Shown here in pieces: positions 1 through 12,092 of a stretch of DNA of 64,000 nucleotides. The first letter of the stretch is position 1. Every line of letters begins with the position of its first letter. The position numbers and the translations under genes are program-made. Origin of the DNA: Pomphorhynchus laevis (lineage: Eukaryota; Acanthocephala; Palaeacanthocephala; Echinorhynchida; Pomphorhynchidae); NCBI GenBank assembly GCA_012934845.2, contig WNNJ02000901.1:1-64000 (forward strand), read 5' to 3'. Below the pieces are notes generated by a model. It was given only the letters and a program-made list of their open reading frames with translations. It had not been told where the DNA came from and did not search any database.

Positions 1-190
1 AACATAGCAGCGGGGCCAAATACATGCTAATGATGTATTTCCTCTGAAATAACTATCTAGTATCTTATTCTAATACAAAGTATATTATTTATTATCCATC
101 CATAAAAATTTGCTACTTAAGAGTTTAAATTTATTCTTTATTTTATTGTTTTGATTTATATATTTTACTATTTTCCTATTTAATATTTTA
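1..190 (-). mobile_element. Penelope-like element terminal fragment
   Basis: This stretch is nearly identical to 34021-34196, which contains the 3' end of the minus-strand Penelope-like element at 33890-35650 and the final codons of its ORF. Only the terminal part is present here and the window edge cuts it. Related tails lie at 30545-30790 and, inverted, at 63715-63850, so this is a multi-copy family. Nothing here can be functional on its own. Confidence 0.7.
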
Positions 191-378
191 CTATTTAATA
201 TTCTTATGGCATAATATAACACCAAGTGAATTATTTGCGATCTTACGATAAAAACATTTGACTGTGAAGTTTAAGCTAAATTTTTTTAATAGCTTTATCG
301 CTTTTACAAGAAATCAATTACATTAAATTAACAAATTAAAAATTATTTGGAGTAATATTGTCTTTAGCTAAACAAAAT

Positions 379-3300
379 ATGCGAATTCCATATATAATAT
401 TCATGTCTTTGATGTGCGTTCTGTTGCTTGGGCTGGTTGTGGTAGCATTTGCGGTAAAACATATTTTTTTTAAACCGCGAAATACTGAGTGTAAGTTTCA
501 ATTTTGAACAAAATTCTTCACGAATTAGTTTTTGATTGATATTTGTGATATTAATAATAAAAGATTATTTAAAATATGAATTTAAATTGAGATAATTTTA
601 AATATTGATATAGGAATAATTACAAAATGAAATTAAATGTCACAAAAATTAAGGACACTTATACACATTTGATCCAAGTAATTAGGGAATAGATGCATCT
701 AAAAATTTATTTTGAAATTTTTATTTCCTCCAGTTTTTATTTATTCAGAGAAGCATTTTATAAATAGTGTATGGACTTAGTGTATGGACTTCCTTGTAAA
801 CGCTAATGAATTAAAGCGTATGTTAATATTGATTCAAATGCATAACCCATATTTCATCTGTAGTAGTTATCTATGTAAACATGTGCTCTAAATGTAACGT
901 TTCTTTGAAATTTGTTTAACTTCGAAGTGAAATCTAATTTTGTCGAAAAATAAAATATTTCATATTTATCTTACAGATGACAGGCAAATCAAAAAATCTA
1001 AAAACACTGAAATGAAACGATATTGTCTTATGCTAACTATTATAGTAAGAAACTCAAGAAGCAATTACTAATGGCGAACATTTTATCAGCATTTATTGCA
1101 AAAACGGTTCTTACACAAAAATGTCAATTTAGCATATACAATAATGTTAAACAATGGATAAAGCAGATGCGGCTGCTCTTCCTGCTTGAAGTGCCGTGTT
1201 CTGACGTTACTGGCGGCCATAGTGTCTACGCAATTTCCATCCCACAAGAGACATTTGCTTCTGAAGCAGGGAAAAACATTCACTTCATAGAGTCCAAGTC
1301 CATCTAGCCTGCATATATTGGGATGATCTAGGATGTTGGGGACGTTGACAGTATATCAAGGGCGACTGATAACGCTATTTATCTCGGAGTCCCTCAAATA
1401 TCGACCACTTGACTATTTGCACAATAAGTCATGTCGTCACGTTGTATCCACAATTGCGTCACATATGCATTGGTGTGGGTTACATATCGAAAGACCTAAT
1501 ATCAAGGACACTGCTATCCTCACCGCATCCTAATTCAAAAGGGTGTCCAGGTTTTCCACTTGAAGAGTGCTGAGTCATTCACCGGAATATTTAGTAATAG
1601 CCACTTATCTTATCCTGGACACACCGTCTAACATGCTTGAGGAAGAGTTGTAGATATGTTAGACGATAGGTATATCCCAGGATGACTGTTTGTCACAACG
1701 CGTTAAAGGCTGATCTGATCCTGCTATATCCTTCCAGTTACCCAAACCCTTCTTAAAAAATGGCACTCATGTGGTTTACCTAAAATGATTTGAGTATGGG
1801 AACTGCTCGCTCTCACCGATGATATAAAAGCAGGTAGTGAAAAGTCAACGGTAGTGCGTAAACCCTGTAGGCCAAAGGAGATTGGCAGGACGGCTTGACG
1901 CAAAGTCTCTTCAGACAACGAGCAATTAAGGTGTTTTCTCCAGGTTGTCCTTGATAATCCAATCTAGCTTCCGAAGGTCATAGCAATGATAGAAAAAAAT
2001 GGGACGTCCGAAACTTATACAAAAGCTGGGGCTAGTACAAATATTTTTGTATATGAGTCTTAAGCCCAGCAGCTCTTGAACACAATAAACTCCCATTTGA
2101 GATAATGCGTGAACCTCTTCAGTGATGTTCTCATCCAAAACGTAACTAATTGATTGGATTCAGTTGATCTAATTTTATAAGTCGTATACTGGGGGCTAAC
2201 TTCTCGAAATCGCTGAATATTGTTTGGCGTTCTCCCTCGTACCAGACATTTATTATGAATGAAGAGCTTACACTTTTCCGAAAGTCCAAGCCTAATATTC
2301 TTTATTCTCGTATGATTTTCTCCATATTATTCAGGACGACATGTGCTTCATCGCTTAAAGTCACGTCATCCAAGTACCAAATGTTAAACTGGATTTGAGC
2401 GAATGTGCAATTGGGTTAACGGAGAGAGCGAATTTGATGGGTTTGAGTGGGTTCGAGTCTTTTAGCCGAACACCTCCTTGAAAACAGATGGTATGACTCT
2501 CATAAAGTGGTGGGTTGCGAATAAGACTCTGGGGCGTGATCTTTGACTGCCTCGAGCATGGTATATCGGTTCACTGTATTGAATGCAATCCGGAAGACGC
2601 ATTTAAGGATTATGGAATGTTTTTTATGCCGTTTATGTGGAATCGCTTAGCGTGAACTATTGCCTTGCTCCATACGGTGTGCAACATCTAAATTGATGAG
2701 GACGTAGCTGCTGACCTACCCTTTCAGATATACGTCTACTCATAATCTTAGCGGATAGGCAGCGAATATTACAGTCAATTGCGATAGGTTGTATAGGAAA
2801 ATATCGATTACACGAATTAAAGAATTCTCAAGAGTGTATGCTGCTTCACCTGATAAAAATACAATCATGTATTTCAGGTATTGCGGGCGGAATCCATTTA
2901 AACCCTTACCTGATCCATTTGCGAAACTTGCGATACTTTAACGCAGTTCAGACAGACTGTAGACGTCCAGGTTTGGGCATCCACGCGATATTATCTAGTT
3001 TCAGGTGATGCGGGCGGATGCTTGATGCGAAGGGCCTCGAGAGTCAGAGTCGTTCTCTCTGCGAAAGTGTCGGTCGAAGACAGAAGCCAGACAGTTCCGC
3101 TCACATCAAAGTCTGCTAACTTGGTGCTCACCCTCTGATCCAGAGAACGGGAATCATTTTTATCGCGACCATCTTTCTTAGCTGGTGAGATAAGTTTCGA
3201 TGCTAATTAAATTATATCTTCAACGAAATCCGGGAAATGAGCGATACGCTCTTTAATGATCGTCGTTAGCTACTTCTAGGATGACGAAGAGGAATATAGA

Positions 3301-4326
3301 GTCATTTGCGGAAAAGCGAAAAGTCGCAGCCAGCTCGAAAGGTTGTTATGATCTACGCAATCCGGAAGGAGAGCGGCATACGTGCGTGCTACTTGATATT
3401 GTACGCCATTCGGTATCCATTAAAATTTTTCCGAGGATTACACGGAAAAGTGTGGATATCGAGACTTCCAAATCGTTTATCTTCGTCTTCTGCCTGCTAA
3501 TGTCTGATGAGTTTTTTAACAAATTTGTTCAAATAGAACAAATTGAACAAATAGAGCAAATAAAGTTAGAAAAAAGGTTTAGTTAAATTGTAATTATTAC
3601 TTTAAGTAAATACAGCATATTTAACAATCCATCAAATTAGTACAATCTATATTATTGAAATATAATTATCAGATAGTTTAATTAAAAAAAGTAATGAATA
3701 TGTTTTCTAGCAAATACATATTTTGTATGTGGTTATTGTAATTATCTAAAAATGATGTTATAATGTTATAATATAAAGAAATTATCCTATATGCAGGCTG
3801 GTATTTGACGCCTCACGTTTGGTCTAATTTACAAAGGGAGTTTAAATTTAGTTTTAGCAAGTAACCATAAATATATTTAATTTCTTAAACATAAATTTTT
3901 TTCATCTATACATGACAGAATAAAATTTATTTCTCTGAAGCGATTTCTTTCGAAATGTGCAGCTTACTTTTGAACGTCGATTGATATGATGTGATAGAGC
4001 AGTGATTTTTATTTAGACATAATGTTTTTGAACAGATAAATAAATGCTGATGAATAGTTTCTGTAAACTAGTATTAAAAATCAAGTTAATCAATTTAATC
4101 CCTACTTGTTGCTTCTTAGAGTATACATAACCCTTACGTTATTTATTTTTAGAATATACCAAATTGTCTTACTATTAAAAATATTGTTTTTCTAGTATCG
4201 ACAGAAGAGGAGCCGCGTATAATAATTAACAATCGAAATCGAGAAGGATTAACGGGTTTAATAGAACTGCCGATGGAAAATCAGTTTAATCTCTCTTCTC
4301 CATTATACAACACAGAGCAACAATAA
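379..4326 (+). CDS. putative small single-pass membrane protein, two exons
   Basis: This is a weak gene model. Exon 1 (379-490) starts with ATG and encodes about 37 residues with one strong hydrophobic segment (IIFMSLMCVLLLGLVVVAFA) followed by basic residues. It ends at a good donor (GTAAGT at 491-496). A pyrimidine-rich stretch ending in AG at 369 or so precedes it, which could be a cis- or trans-splice acceptor. Exon 2 (4196-4326) follows TTGTTTTTCTAG, joins in phase and adds a hydrophilic tail ending in TAA. The product would be about 80 residues, a type of small signal-anchored protein. No family is recognised. The intron would hold the retroelement relic at 1160-3200. A third possible exon at 977-1044 has splice-like borders but breaks the frame of exon 2. 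Stretches 541-960 and 3600-4190 show nothing else. Confidence 0.3.
1160..3200 (-). pseudogene. relic of RT element with C-terminal CCHC and PD-(D/E)XK-like domain (copy X1)
   Basis: Read on the minus strand, the segments follow the order of a family of invertebrate reverse-transcriptase proteins. First comes an N-terminal block (TKLADFDVSGTVWLLSS, near 3090). Then FANGSGKGLNGFRPQYLK near 2900 resembles the finger motif GPDGLRPQHL. The palm FNIWYLDDVTL near 2380 holds the catalytic YLDD box. LRQAVLPISFGLQGL lies near 1900. A cysteine/histidine motif C-x-C...H-x3-C lies near 1450-1500, and LLWDGNCVDTMAASNV near 1235 resembles the PD-(D/E)XK core LVWDATCVDTLAPSHV. Many stops and frame changes interrupt it, so it is dead. 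The C-terminal nuclease is the design of R2/NeSL-type non-LTR elements, but the clade is not certain. The segment 3200-3590 shows only shadow frames. Confidence 0.65.
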
Positions 4327-4429
4327 ATGACAAACTATGGCATTTATGTCAACACGGCTTTAACAAACTTTTACTTGAAAGTGTTTCAGAAAACATATTT
4401 ACTTCAGCAATATACCGATCAAACTATTA

Positions 4430-5185
4430 AATTAAAATAGTTTGATTAATAATCATATTATATTTATAACAACAAGAATTACTTGACAAGGAAAAAAACA
4501 AATAATAGTACACCAGATTTTCGCTATCAAAAACTGGTCCGGGTGTCAGGTCGTGGAGGCAATGTACGAACCAAACATTTCCAGACATCGCGATCCTGTG
4601 CGACATACCTGAATTCTTTTTTACATAGCCCAAGCTGTCTTCTGCCAGTTTCGAGATTTGTTCTCTCCACAGGTATCAAGGTCTAGTTCTAGGTCTCTTT
4701 ACAGAGAGTTCGGCCTGGAAAATCCGTTGAGAAAAGCGATCCTTATACATCCTCAGAACGTGTCAAAGTCACCTCAACTGACTTTCTTCGATGTAAAAAA
4801 GCGACTTTACTCAGAGCTTATCACGGATGACCGAATTCCTAACCTTATCTCTAAGGCTCAAACCGCCATAGCGCGAAGGAATTTCATTTCGGTCGCCTGG
4901 ATCCGAGATCTTATTCTTTTTGTAATTACTCAAAGCTCATGGCTATAGATAAAGATAGGAACAAAGATTGTGTGGTAAACCAAAAGCTTTTTCCGAAGAC
5001 CCAACTCCCACTTCACCACGGCAGACCTGTAAAAAGAATGAATTGCTGCGTTAGTTGCACAAATCCGCTTCTCAATCTCCCTAATGTTCCTCCCGTCCTT
5101 CGAGAACAATACCCCAATATACTTAAAATTCTGTACATCAGAAAGAACTTTTTCTCCAATCCGGATTAACATTGACACCTGAATA
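4430..5185 (-). mobile_element. Rex1/Babar-like LINE, 3' tail relic (C1)
   Basis: The minus strand encodes the C-terminal tail of a LINE reverse transcriptase. FKYIGVLFSKDGRNIREIEK and ICATNAAIHSFYRSAVVKWE lie at 5178-4930. They are followed, with frame changes, by segments resembling the LRWFGHLIRMP and RPRTRW motifs and a final DVWKCLVRTLPPRPD. These match the Rex1/Babar-type (CR1-group) tail. A second copy of the same family, on the plus strand, lies at 39400-40310. The 5' part with the endonuclease and RT palm is missing, as is normal for 5'-truncated LINE copies. Confidence 0.6.
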
Positions 5186-5498
5186 AGGTGTCAATGTTAA
5201 TTGTGAATTGTAGGTCTGTGTTAGCAGCTGATGAGATCCACCCAGGCTGATTACATTTAGGAACAATACCTGTGAGGATAATATCTTGCCACAATTAGAA
5301 GAATTTCAGCTCACAAATGCAATCAAGTTAAATTAAAACATTCATTGAAAAGTGGCAGCGTTAAAAATAGTGATCGGTCAAGCGGATCAACACCTAAGTT
5401 AGGTTTCAGCAGTTTTTCAACATATTGTCGAATTCTAATGATATCATGGATTGCTCTTAACAAACATATTTGATTCAAACTGTTATTGTATTTTCTAG

Positions 5499-5675
5499 GC
5501 AATTTCCAACTCTACTGGATTTAAATTTACAAGAAACGGAGACAGATTGCAACAGTCTAATATAGAAAATTATGATTTATTATTAATAGAAAAAAGCGTA
5601 TTATCGAATTGTAATTGTAAAGCTGAAACTAAAGTAGGAATAGCTGTTGCTGATCAGCACCAGTGTACGGAATAA
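5499..5675 (+). other. short ORF behind a splice-acceptor-like site
   Basis: An open frame of 58 codons (AISNSTGFKFTRNGDRLQQS at its start) begins right after TGTATTTTCTAG and ends at TAA inside the first full SINE unit. It is not recognised. It could be an old exon whose end is now provided by the repeat, or chance. It separates the partial SINE unit at 5198-5420 from the main array. Confidence 0.15.
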
Positions 5676-5987
5676 GCTGATAATAAGGGTGGGCAATTGA
5701 AATGTAGGTCTGGGTGATCAGCTGATGAAACCCACCCAGGCTAATTATAAGCGTCCTACTGTATTAAGAATAGGAACAATACCTGTGAGAATAATGTCGT
5801 GCCACAATTAGAAGAATTTTAGCTCACAGTTGCAATCAAGTTTAATTAAAAAGCATTCATTGCAAGTGGCAGCATGAAAAGCACTGATCCGACTAGTAAA
5901 TCACACACATAGGATAGGTTTCTAATAAATCGTTAGAATACGCATCCAATACCAAAAGTAATATAAAGAAATGCATTTATACACAAC

Positions 5988-6053
5988 CGGAGCAGCCAGC
6001 CTAGTAGATGTAGAGTCGAATCGCGATGCGTACGATCTGAGTTCGAATCCGAT
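5988..6053 (+). other. tRNA-like Pol III promoter head of one SINE unit
   Basis: The segment contains an A-box-like CCAGCCTAGTAGATG and, about 45 bases on, a perfect-looking B box GAGTTCGAATCC. Equivalent heads lie near 6325-6390, 6715-6780 and 7115-7175. Folding into a real cloverleaf is not supported, so it is not called a tRNA gene. Confidence 0.5.
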
Positions 6054-7335
6054 CAGCACTGAGACCATTCAGGCTGATTAGTAGCGTTTTGCCGTATCAA
6101 TGATAGGAAAAATACCCGTAAGGATAATATCGTACCACAATTAGAAGAATATCAGCTCACAGATGCAATCAAGTACAATTAAAATCATTCATTGCAAGTG
6201 GCAGCATGAAATATAGTGATCATGCTAGCGAATTACACAACTAGGGTAGGTTTCTAATAGGTCGTTAGAATATGATCATTCACAAAAATAATATACAGAA
6301 ATGCATTTATACAACATTTGAGCAGACAGTCTAGTGGATGTAGAGTTGAACCGCGATGCAGACGTTCTGAGTTCAAATCCGATTAGCATCAGTGCACAGA
6401 GAAAGCAGATAATTAGGGTCGAAACGTGAAATGTAGGTCTGGGTCAGCAGCCAATGAGATCTCACCCAGGCTGATTAGTAGTGTCCTGCCTTATCAAAAA
6501 TAAGAACCGTGTATGTGAGGATAATGTCGTGTCACAATCTGAAGAATTTCAGCTCACAGATGCAATCAAGTTAAATTATAAAGCATTCATTGCAAGTGGC
6601 AGCATGAAAAACAGTGATCCTACTAGTGAATCACACATAGTGTAGGTTTCTAATAAATCGTTAGAATTCGATCCAACACCAAAATAATATACAGAAATGC
6701 ATTTTTACACCACTTGAGCATCCAGCCTAGTGGATGTAGCGTTGAATTGCGATACAGACGTCATGAATTCGGATCCGATCAGCACCAGTGTACGGAGCAA
6801 GCAGGTAACGTGTAAGGTCGAAACGTGAAATGTAAGTCTGGGTAAGCAGCTGATGAGATCTCACCCAGTCTGATTAGTAGCGTCTTGTTGTATCAATGAT
6901 AGGAAAAATACCTATGAGGATAATATTGTGCCACAATTAGAAGAATTTCAGCTCACAGATTCAATTAAGTTTAATTATAAAGCATTCATTGCAAGTGGAT
7001 GCATGAAAAACAGTGATCCGGCTAGTGGATCACATACATAGGTAGGTTTTCAAAAGATTATTAGAATCCGATTCCCTAGCAGAAGTAATTTATAGAAATG
7101 TATATCTATATAACAGGAACAGCTAGCCTGGTGAATGTAGCGCTTAATCGCGATACATGCTTCTTGAGTTCGGATCCAATCAATAGTAAGCAGAAAATAA
7201 GGGTCGAAACGTTGAATTTAGGTCTCGATCATCAGCTGATGAAACTTTCCCAGGCTGGTTAGTAGCGTCCTGCTGTATTAAGAAAAGGAACAGAATACCT
7301 GTGAGGATAATATCGTGCCACAATTAGAAGAAATA

Positions 7336-8325
7336 TTCAGAACTGTATGAAAGTTAATTTGATAAAACGAAATGATTCAAACAATTAATCTTAGAATGAC
7401 AAAGTGAAAAAAGTAAGAAATAAATTTGAAATTTTTCCGTTTGTTTACGATTCCACAACTATATATGGACATTGAGTCATCAACACAATTGAATCTTCCA
7501 GGACTAAGTCCCGGAGGTCAGATATAAGTCCCGGAATTATTAAGGTCAGATAGATAAAGACTCCACAGTTTCACTTTCTCATTTTCATTTTTATGATTTA
7601 TTTTGAATATAATTAATCCTTTAATCCATGAGAACTTTGAAGGTTTTACAAGACAAATAGTGTCTCCAATATCACAATGCTTAAACAATTGCGGAAACCT
7701 ACTTCTCTATAGTGAAATGGGCGGAAACATACTTCTCTATAGTTGAATGTCCAACTACACTGTCTCCCATGGAATGAGAATAAAAAAAATGTTTATTGTT
7801 TCGTGTGTGCACAGCACCAATCGCATTAAGACAGGCATCAGTATCAACTGTAAATGTTTGATTAAAGTCGATGGGTATTAGTGTAGCTAAAATAATTTGA
7901 TCGTTAATTCGTTCAAGCGAACATCATGCAGATGTAGTTGCTGGAAAGTATGGTGATTGACTGAATTCGAGGATTCCGTCGGCTAGTAATCGAAACCGGA
8001 TTGTTACAGTTTTCCATTTTTTAAATCGCATGAAAATTATGTTCGTGGGTTGATTTCCATGCAATATAATTGACCAACATTCAGAGTTGCCAAGTCGATT
8101 TGAAACACACTAGTGTGAACATAAAAAGATGACAAAATAAATAATTATTGAAGCAATCGTTTGGTTATACAAAATTATTTTCAAACTATTTAAATATGCA
8201 TTAAGCTTATTTGGTCATGAAAAATACACGATGTGGTGTTCATTGAAGATTTTATATAAAAATAAATAATATATTTATATGCAATTATAGTTTTTTTGAA
8301 TTGTATAATAATTATAAATAGTTAA
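7336..8325. other. no gene seen; short local duplications
   Basis: AT-rich unique-looking DNA. The only structure noticed is a roughly 34-bp imperfect tandem duplication at 7693-7748 (GCGGAAAC..TACTTCTCTATAGT twice) and a repeated AAGTCCCGGA motif at 7507-7535. Confidence 0.5.
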
Positions 8326-8457
8326 TAATGATCCATTATTGATAATGAATTATTAGAGCTGGATCAAAGAAAAAAGAATATTTTTTAATATATTTCGCTA
8401 ACTTTTGTTAGCATCTGATCCATCTCCAATAATTATTTATCAATAATGGATCAGTGT
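8326..8457. repeat. inverted repeat with hairpin, Penelope-like terminal type
   Basis: The arms share TGATCCATTATTGATAA at the left and its complement TTATCAATAATGGATCA at the right, enclosing GGATCAAAGAAAAAAGAA and a minus-strand hairpin (GCTAACAAAAGTTAGC followed by GAAATAT). The same design recurs at 15340-15532, and a single copy at 20340-20460. I read these as paired, inverted element ends. Confidence 0.5.
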
Positions 8458-8518
8458 CAAATATTTAAAAAGATTACAAAGTATTAGATCACTACATAAT
8501 CAGAGGTGCTGAGGCAAA

Positions 8519-9745
8519 TTAAAGAAAAACATTTGCAATGCACCATTCAAAATGACAACACAAATTGGACAAGAACGAACCTAAAGCTAGCGTTGATTGC
8601 GAGAATTGCAATATAATCAGAATATGTGGATTACTCTGAACGCAGTGATATGATGACATTATGAATGCATGGCCTAAATGCGGTAAGATGTCTACTAATG
8701 GTACGAAGGCGCCTGCTGCGTCACTAAATTTAATAAACCCAGAAAATAGATTAAAAATACTATGCAAAGCACCTTTAGAAGAATGGTGTGAAATTGCAAA
8801 AGGCAAAATGATTTTCCTAGCAAAGACAAAATGGATCTCAAAACCCAAAGATAAGACCAATCACAATATCAACTAGCCTGCTTGTTATTTATAAAAGAGC
8901 ATATGCTAAACATTTATCAGAATAATATGAGAACAACAAGCTCCTATGCGAACATATTTACGGTTTTCGTAAAAATACAGGAACAATCAAAGCAGTACGA
9001 ATAATCTACTAAATTAATATATAATCTACCAAATCTACTCTTCTCGCTAGATGTATCCGCAACATTTGATAACATTGATAGGGACATCATATACAAACAA
9101 CTAATGACTGATGGTGTACCGGTTGTAATCAATCGTCGAATATATGAGACATTGGAAGCAAGAACATTATATTTGAATGATGAACCACTGTTCATATATG
9201 AACAAAATAAAAGTATCCCACAAGGATCTCCATTGTCACCTATTCTTTATATGGTAGCAACGAGAAATATTCTAGAGGGAATATTTCTCGTTGCTACAAT
9301 ACAACGGATGATATATCCGTCGTATTAAAACGGCCTTTAAGTATAGCTAGCTCAAATAAGTTACTTAAAAACGCGTAGCTGAGATATTGCAAATAATTAA
9401 AGAGCGGTTAGCAACTTTAGGATTAGAGTTGAATACTAGAAAAAGTGTATTCTTAAGATACAAACCCCGTTTACCAGGGAAAATAAATTTTTGCAATGAT
9501 TTAGAAGGAAGGGAAAAGCGCCAATTCAAAATTTTGGGTTCAACATTTACAGCAACACTTAATGCAAGGAGCGATTTTGCACGCTTTAAAAAATTGTATT
9601 CAAAGGGAATCCCACTTTTTTGAAGAGATGTTGCTTTGAATGTAGATATATCAAAATGCATAATTATTCTAAATGCCTTCGCAATGAGTGGGATTTATTT
9701 CTTTTCAAATAATTGACTACCAAAACAGAGATATTTATCGAATGG
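8519..9745 (+). mobile_element. LINE family B relic, RT region (B2)
   Basis: Three separated open pieces match the LINE B reverse transcriptase at 45375-46784 in order. They are MNAWPKCGKMSTNGTKAPAA and APLEEWCEIAKGKMIFLAKT (8661-8876), then SIPQGSPLSPILYMVATRN (9104-9328, with the RT motif PQGSPLSPI), then GLELNTRKSVFLRYKPRLPG (9387-9623). The final SGIYFFSN near 9690 parallels SGLYFYSN of LINE B. The ORF1 and endonuclease parts are absent and the frame is interrupted repeatedly. A perfect 19-bp palindrome (9254-9272 with 9279-9297) sits where the YADD box would be expected and has disrupted it. Confidence 0.75.
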
Positions 9746-9874
9746 TTTTTAAAATCAATAAAAAATAATTATTAGTAGGATAGAAACATTATGAATCGCG
9801 TAATAAACAAACAAGTAAAATTTTATAGCAACAAAATTAAAAGTGACATGTGGTAGGAGAATAAATTTAAGTTA

Positions 9875-10213
9875 TTGAAATTGATATTTAAATTTTATTT
9901 TTATGTTTTTATTAATATAATGAATGCATTTTTTTCTTTCGTTTTAATTTTCCTGATGTCTGCAATCCTTATTTATCACAATATTGTTTTATTTCTTTCA
10001 ATTGCTAAGAATTGTTTGCATGAAAAATACAAACTGCAATCAGTGATTGATGGCCACGCTGGAACAATACAATGTCCCAAAGAAATTAAGAGTATTTGTA
10101 ATATGTGCCTATACAAAAAACGACACCGGAACGAAATCGAGGAACTATACAAATGGTCAAATGAACAAACATGGAACATGTATTATAATAGGCAATTCAA
10201 TGAAAACGATTAA
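9875..10213 (+). CDS. hypothetical 112-residue ORF, hydrophobic N-terminus
   Basis: This open frame starts MKLIFKFYFYVFINIMNAFF and holds about 45 strongly hydrophobic residues, enough for one or two membrane spans. A charged tail follows with a CNMC pair and a W/Y-rich end. No family is recognised. The hydrophobic part may simply reflect T-rich DNA, and it lies just after the LINE B2 relic and before a repeat block, so a real gene is doubtful. Confidence 0.15.
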   Translation: MKLIFKFYFYVFINIMNAFFSFVLIFLMSAILIYHNIVLFLSIAKNCLHEKYKLQSVIDGHAGTIQCPKEIKSICNMCLYKKRHRNEIEELYKWSNEQTWNMYYNRQFNEND

Positions 10214-10420
10214 AGGAAATTATCACAAATAGAATTATTATAAAGGATCAGAAAAAACGAAGGATAGTGGAAATGAAGAAGATTTGTGCAACATAAAAAC
10301 TTAATGTTACTGGTTATATATATCCTAATATGAGATAAGTTTGTGATATATTCTAAGAAATAGTAATTTAATGATTTATCCAAAGTAGTAACTGAATGAA
10401 ATATCCAAACAAGTAATTTA

Positions 10421-10424
<4 letters not shown>

Positions 10425-10476
<52 letters not shown>
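10425..10476. repeat. (TA)n microsatellite
   Basis: About 26 perfect TA units directly left of the 389-bp repeat pair. A longer tract lies on its right side. Confidence 0.95.
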
Positions 10477-10480
<4 letters not shown>

Positions 10481-11293
10481 TAATGCGAAAAATCGCTTGT
10501 AACTGTGGTCCAGGAGCCTAAACAGGCTACTATTGATTTTAAATCCATATGAGTTGCTACAAAACTGGACTTCGATCATCAGCTCCATCAGTCTAATGTA
10601 TCACTCCGAGACGCCCCAAACCACCCAGCAGTCATCGTCAGTCGGATGAAGTGGTTAGGGTGCGTTTCGACTGCTTTTGTGATAACTATAAAGACACCAG
10701 CAATTCCTCACGATGCTAAACAAAACTCAGGTGCAGAAAGCGTTTTTACTGGCTTGTTGCGTGTGTAGACCTTCTAGTTATTCTTTATATGCACAAATGC
10801 GTATCCGTTGGTTACGAGGGCACTGAATTTCTCACAGGATTCCGAAAGGAATACGTTTTTTTATAAATTGGTAATGCGAAAAATCGCTTGTAACTGTGGT
10901 CCAGGAGCCTAAACAGGCTACTATTGATTTTAAATCCATATGAGTTGCTACAAAACTGGACTTCGATCATCAGCTCCATCAGTCTAATGTATCACTCCGA
11001 GACGCCCCAAACCACCCAGCAGTCATCGTCAGTCGGATGAAGTGGTTAGGGTGCGTTTCGACTGCTTTTGTGATAACTATAAAGACACCAGCAATTCCTC
11101 ACGATGCTAAACAAAACTCAGGTGCAGAAAGCGTTTTTACTGGCTTGTTGCGTGTGTAGACCTTCTAGTTATTCTTTATATGCACAAATGCGTATCCGTT
11201 GGTTACGAGGGCACTGAATTTCTCACAGGATTCCGAAAGGAATACGTTTTTTATAAATTGGTAATGCGAAAAATCGCTTGTAACTGTGGTCCA
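10477..11293. repeat. 389-bp direct repeat, two units plus a stub
   Basis: Units start at about 10478, 10868 and 11257 with TTGGTAATGCGAAAAATCGC. The first two are virtually identical over their whole length, and the third stops after about 37 bases, where a (TA)n tract begins. The plus strand contains GAAGTGGTTAGGGTGCG, similar to a tRNA D-arm/A box. The minus strand contains AGTCGAAACG and GAGCTGATGATCGAAGTCC, strings that echo the order seen in the SINE array at 5198-7335. It is probably a SINE-like or retrozyme-like unit in tandem. Confidence 0.75.
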
Positions 11294-11651
<358 letters not shown>

Positions 11652-12079
11652 AATATCATTATGTGTCCTGCGAGGATCCCAGCTGGAAGTATTTCAACTC
11701 CTGACGATTCGAATATATATCAATGGCTAATTCAGTGATTATCCTAAAAATTATATAATTTAGTGCTATATCTGAAAAATTAGATAATTTAGTGATATAT
11801 CTGAAATAATTTAATTATATATTTCAAAAAGTAGTAATTTTATGATTAAGTGTGTAATTTAGTGACACGTCATATAAAACGGTTAACATAGCGTTTTATT
11901 CTATATGGGTCTTATGACGTGTCTTTGCTTAGAGTTGCAATGTCCTGAAAGGCGGATTAAAAAGGATAAATGTTCGTAAAAATTTTAATTTATTTAACAC
12001 AAATATTCGAAAGTAAAGAATTTGGTATTTTAAAAGCAGATAATTTCGAATAGTTTATATACCAAAATTGTACAAAATG
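11652..12079. other. no gene seen
   Basis: AT-rich spacer with a repeated phrase (AATTTAGTGATATATCTGAAA and variants) around 11755-11870. It forms the region downstream of the PP1 subunit gene. Confidence 0.5.
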
Positions 12080-12085
12080 TTTATT
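12080..12085 (-). promoter_or_regulatory. polyadenylation signal AATAAA
   Basis: On the minus strand AATAAA begins 8 bases after the stop codon of the PP1 regulatory subunit gene. It is the nearest candidate for its cleavage signal. Confidence 0.45.
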
Positions 12086-12092
12086 TCAGCTT

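Larger units (their letters stand above)
5198..7335 (+). repeat. tandem array of ~395-bp SINE-like units with tRNA-like heads
   Basis: About five head-to-tail units, plus a separated partial one at 5198-5420, share long blocks such as GGAACAATACCTGTGAGGAT, CCACAATTAGAAGAATTTCA and AGTGGCAGCATGAAAA. Junction landmarks (GATCAGCACCAGTGTACGG or variants) fall near 5653, 6049, 6382, 6777 and 7178. Spacing is about 396, 333, 395 and 401 bp; the short unit lacks about 95 bp. Each complete unit holds a Pol III-like A box (CAGCCTAGTGGATG) and B box (GAGTTCGAATCC), so the unit is probably a tRNA-derived SINE amplified in tandem. After the tRNA-like head come GGTCGAAACG and CAGCAGCTGATGAG, both hammerhead-like strings, discussed in the findings. 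Confidence 0.75.

Noticed and set aside
1023-1533. Two plus-strand ORFs of 94 and 66 codons
   Set aside because: They lie antisense to relic X1, whose minus-strand segments match a known family; the plus frames have no recognisable content.
3281-3586. 101-codon plus ORF ending in a repeated EQI run
   Set aside because: No domain, an overlapping frame also open, and it borders relic X1; probably chance.
5988-7180. tRNA genes
   Set aside because: A and B boxes are present in a repeated unit, but no cloverleaf could be drawn; a SINE head explains them.
5198-7335. CRISPR array
   Set aside because: Units are about 395 bp and similar throughout, with no short-repeat and unique-spacer pattern, and the DNA is eukaryotic.
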